Positions 61,101 to 64,000 of a stretch of 64,000 bases of DNA are shown one piece after another. The position numbers and the translations under genes were made by a program. Where the stretch lies: positions 40,478,141-40,542,140 of the forward strand of contig CM055095.1 of assembly GCA_029204225.1 (NCBI GenBank), written 5' to 3'. Within the stretch, counting starts at the first letter, position 1; the number at the start of each line of letters is the position of its first letter. The stretch is from Diphasiastrum complanatum. Its lineage: Eukaryota; Streptophyta; Lycopodiopsida; Lycopodiales; Lycopodiaceae. Under the pieces are notes generated by a model. That model saw only the letters and a list, made by a program, of their open reading frames with translations, did not search any database and was not told the origin of the DNA.

Positions 61101-62463
61101 CATCTCCAATTTTGGTGGATGGGTATGGGTATGTTTTAGTGCATGCAGGTTGCAGTGATCTTGTGCGAACTTAAATTTGATTTTTTCAAGTGCATTTGTT
61201 TTTGCATGCATTGTCCTTGTGTGAATTCTGCTAGAAAATTACATGAGCTGAGGTCTGTCTGTCATCAGCGATCATATTTTGAGATACTTTGCATGCAGGT
61301 GCATAGTTTCCTGGCACAGTTGCATACCGATAGGGAAGGAATGTCTGTATCTCTTTATGCTATATTCAATTCAATATTCCAAGTTACAACCCATGCCTTG
61401 CATGCAAAGATTATTCGCTTCATCAACCTCTTCTTCGACCATCATTTTTCCTTCATGGGAACAAGGATTCCAGTCTGAAGCTAGCAAAATCCAGTAATGG
61501 TTTTAAAAGAGAATTCACAACTATGATTTTTTTTTAGGACTTCTTAGATTCTAAATTCAAAATTAGCTTTATCAAATATAAAGTGGGAATTGAGTCATGA
61601 TTATGATAATGATTTTTTATATCCAATTTTAGGAAAAGATTTAGATACAAGAATGCTTAGAAAAACAAATTGACAACTTTAATTTATAGCTTTTTTTTTA
61701 GATATAATTTATAAAATAGAGTTATAAATTATTTTTGAAACCGATCAGTTTCCTATATGTATAAGAATATATAAAAATGAACGTAGTAAATCATGATAAA
61801 TTTTAATTGAATATAATATTACATATGCTATTTTTATGATTCAAATTCCAAGAATATAGAATACTTAAGAAACTATTATTTGAAAGAACAGTGCACCAGC
61901 TTTGTAGAATATTTGAAATATTTCATGGCACTTCGCAGTTTGCAATTTAGAATTTCATTTTTCATAATGTAATAAATTTCTTTTAAAAATTTCAAATGCC
62001 TTGTGGAATATTTAATGTAGAAGTTATGCATGTGTAATTATGCTTGGGAGGTTTGAACAGATTCCTTAAAATCTTAATGATGGGTGAAATTGAGATTCAT
62101 GATTAGTTCCGAAATGTTTACTGAGAGACTAATTTAAAATCGGTCTGTCTATGGATAAACTAAAGGAACTGATGGTCTTGATGAATTTAAGTTGCATGCT
62201 GAGGGTCTATGATTAAGAGTGTTTATGGCCTGCCATGGAAGTTAACTATTTCATGTGAAAGAAATTATGGTGCTTGTAATCTTTTTTTTTGTTGGAAAGT
62301 AGGGTGGAGATCATAGTTCTTTGGAGTAGTTGAAACATGCCACCTGAATGTCCTCCCGAAGCCTTCCTTATTGTTGAGCTTATGTTTACTTGCAAGTTTC
62401 GATACATGCTTGAGGGACTGAGGAGTGTGCAACCCAGTATGAACTTCATTGTAAACATAGACT
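61101..62463. other. AT-rich stretch with no supported gene
   Basis: A plus-strand frame at 61143-61478 (111 codons) and a mini-exon-like ATGGCTTCATCTCC..GG|GTATGT at ~61095 were considered, but no continuing exons were found. Confidence 0.3.
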
Positions 62464-62757
62464 GTGGCCTGCTATTTTGAAACCCGGGCATCCATTTGTG
62501 GAACTAGAGATAGCATTGACCCGCGCATCTGGATCCTGCAAGGAAAACAGAGCACAGATCTGCGGCAGTTTTTGGCCCTACAGATTATCCATAGATGTAT
62601 ATATATCATGGATTTAGGGTTAAAGAAAGGCAAATTTTATGAGCTATGTATGGATGCGGCTGATTGCAGCCATATTGGTGGTCGCAAGTGTTTTCCACAA
62701 TGCGCGAATGGCTGTGATGTCTGTGCGAAGGTTGTAGGTGAGGACGGAGCTTGATGG
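62464..62757 (+). CDS. Possible small Cys-rich reading frame, uncertain
   Basis: An open frame of up to 96 codons ends in a Cys-rich segment with six cysteines in 31 residues (ELCMDAADC, KCFPQCANGCDVC). The Met at ~62608 would give a ~48-residue peptide. A CCCTACAG acceptor at 62572 allows it to be a last exon. No signal peptide or known family is evident, so it may be chance. Confidence 0.25.
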
Positions 62758-62867
62758 CAATCAAATTGTTGTCTCTCGTCTCTGTTTGTTTTTCTGTGGC
62801 GTGATGGAGGAGAGTAGCTGACGCGCGATCCAGCCTGTGCTCTCTCTGTCTCTACATGAAACACGTT

Positions 62868-62868
<1 letters not shown>

Positions 62869-62901
<33 letters not shown>
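62869..62901. repeat. (CT)16 microsatellite
   Basis: Simple repeat in a stretch with TCGCTCGCTCGCTCG at ~62980, the kind of composition seen in plant 5' leaders. Confidence 0.97.
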
Positions 62902-62905
<4 letters not shown>

Positions 62906-63053
62906 TGCCCAAACTGCCTATGGAGATGTGAAGAGGGAGCCGACCCTAATTCCTCTCTCATTTTGGATGAACGCGACCCTGCTCGCTCGCTCGCTCGATT
63001 GGGAGGCCGGTTGTATAGCATGCATGGTGCGGCTATTAGGGTTTGTGGAAAAA

Positions 63054-63079
63054 GGGGGGGGGGGGGGGGGGGGGGGGGG
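63054..63079. repeat. Poly(G) tract, 26 bases
   Basis: Uninterrupted G run; its length is prone to sequencing error. Able to form G-quadruplex. Confidence 0.95.
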
Positions 63080-64000
63080 TGTCGGGTGGGTTGCATGTCT
63101 TTAAAGCAAGGGTTATGGCTTTTTGTATGATTGCATTGTGCTTTTGGTTGCATGACATGAATTGTAGTCTTCCTAAGGTCAAATGGTGCATAGTGAATGT
63201 TTAAAGGTGCATGGCTATCAGTTGTGGTATGAAGGTAACATACCAATAGCCCAGGATTGCAAGGATTTTCACATTGTTGTTTCATTGGAAAACAAAGATT
63301 TTTTTTTTGGGAACTTTAATATTGTTGGATCTTTGGTCAAGCTATAATAATCGGTTTTGGGAATAAATTTGTTTTTAAAAACCGATTTTGACGGGAAAAG
63401 AAAAATTGTATGGTTCTCGGGCATATACCCGGTATAAGAATTCGATTCCTTGGTATTATGTTATTTAGACCATTTAATTCTGGAATATTTTCAAATCGGT
63501 GGAACACCGATCAGTTGGTTATTGTGTTCTCAATGATTTTGATCATTAGGAGTGAACAAGCCAAAAGCTTTTGAGATACTTGTTAAAAGTGATTAATTGG
63601 AATAAAGTGGATAATATTTGGAGGTAGTTCTTTATTCGAAATTTTTTTTTGTATTGAATACATGAAAAGAAGTACTCGAATCCAATGTTTATGGATTTTT
63701 CATTAATTACAAACAACTTTAACGAAGTAATGCTTAAGCTAGTTTAGTAAAAAGGAAAAATAGTCCAATTTTATTGGGAAAATTGTAATTAATTTTAAAC
63801 ATTTGCTAATGTCGTTACATCTTCTTAGTACCTTAGCTGAAATAGATTTTCAGGGAATTGAAAATTCTAAGGAGGGAAGAAGAGTAGACATCAGTGATAG
63901 TAAGCGTGATCAGGAAACGTATTTCGCAGTTAGGATTTTGGGGAATCCTAGTAAATAATTGCTTGATATCGGATATCAATTTCCTGGATAGAATTCATTT
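63080..64000. other. Window end, nothing recognised
   Basis: AT-rich, no supportable gene, repeat or RNA feature on either strand. Confidence 0.4.

Noticed and set aside
61143-61497. 111-codon plus-strand frame rich in Cys, Phe and His
   Set aside because: Composition typical of translated AT-rich non-coding DNA; no splice context or homologous motif.

Overview
The window looks like nuclear DNA from a land plant with a large, repeat-rich genome. Three host loci have plant-type architecture: a BET-class bromodomain regulator (GTE type), a secreted PL1 pectate lyase and a two-exon A-type cytochrome P450. They are widely spaced and separated by Ty1/copia and Ty3/gypsy fossils, CACTA (En/Spm) transposon remains and simple repeats. 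A fern or another seed-free vascular plant fits best, but that is inference; nothing here fixes the species.

Layout. 0-2.5 kb: 5' part of a minus-strand copia fossil. 2.5-7 kb: gene-free, with duplications, two copies of a very short tRNA-like SINE and one copy of an unnamed repeat whose inverted partner lies at 14.5-15.2 kb. 8.9-12.3 kb: the GTE gene (minus strand), for which four coding exons and a 5' UTR intron can be drawn, with two G-boxes upstream. 12.6-18 kb: a MITE-like hairpin, tandem repeats, microsatellites. 18-28 kb: a copia fragment abutting a CACTA remnant (tnp2-type transposase, minus strand), with a SET-domain-like reading frame beside it and a 2 kb field of degenerate repeats, itself carrying another copia piece. 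28-36 kb: a second CACTA-type gene (Transposase_24-like), then nested copia copies, including two copies of one LTR facing each other across a 1 kb loop. 36-39 kb: gypsy-like LTR and an orphan first exon resembling the CAF-1 subunit FAS2. 39.7-42.4 kb: copia gag-integrase. 42.8-45.3 kb: the pectate lyase gene (five exons, 425 aa). 46-55.4 kb: gypsy fossils, CACTA-like subterminal sequence, a CT tract of about 240 bp and an unrecognised coding-like stretch. 55.5-57.4 kb: a histone H3-fold reading frame with a basic/serine-rich tail, an array of near-palindromic GCCAC...GTGGC motifs, and a well-spliced exon of unknown function. 58.3-59.9 kb: the P450 gene (506 aa). 60-64 kb: no convincing gene; short repeats and a possible small Cys-rich frame.

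The host genes do not form an operon or obvious pathway. The most interesting thread is chromatin: besides the bona fide GTE gene, three broken pieces of chromatin-protein genes (SET domain, histone H3 fold, FAS2-type WD repeat) lie in or next to transposon debris. Exon boundaries were set by hand from GT/AG sites and reading phase; family assignments are by recognised motifs, with no database search.
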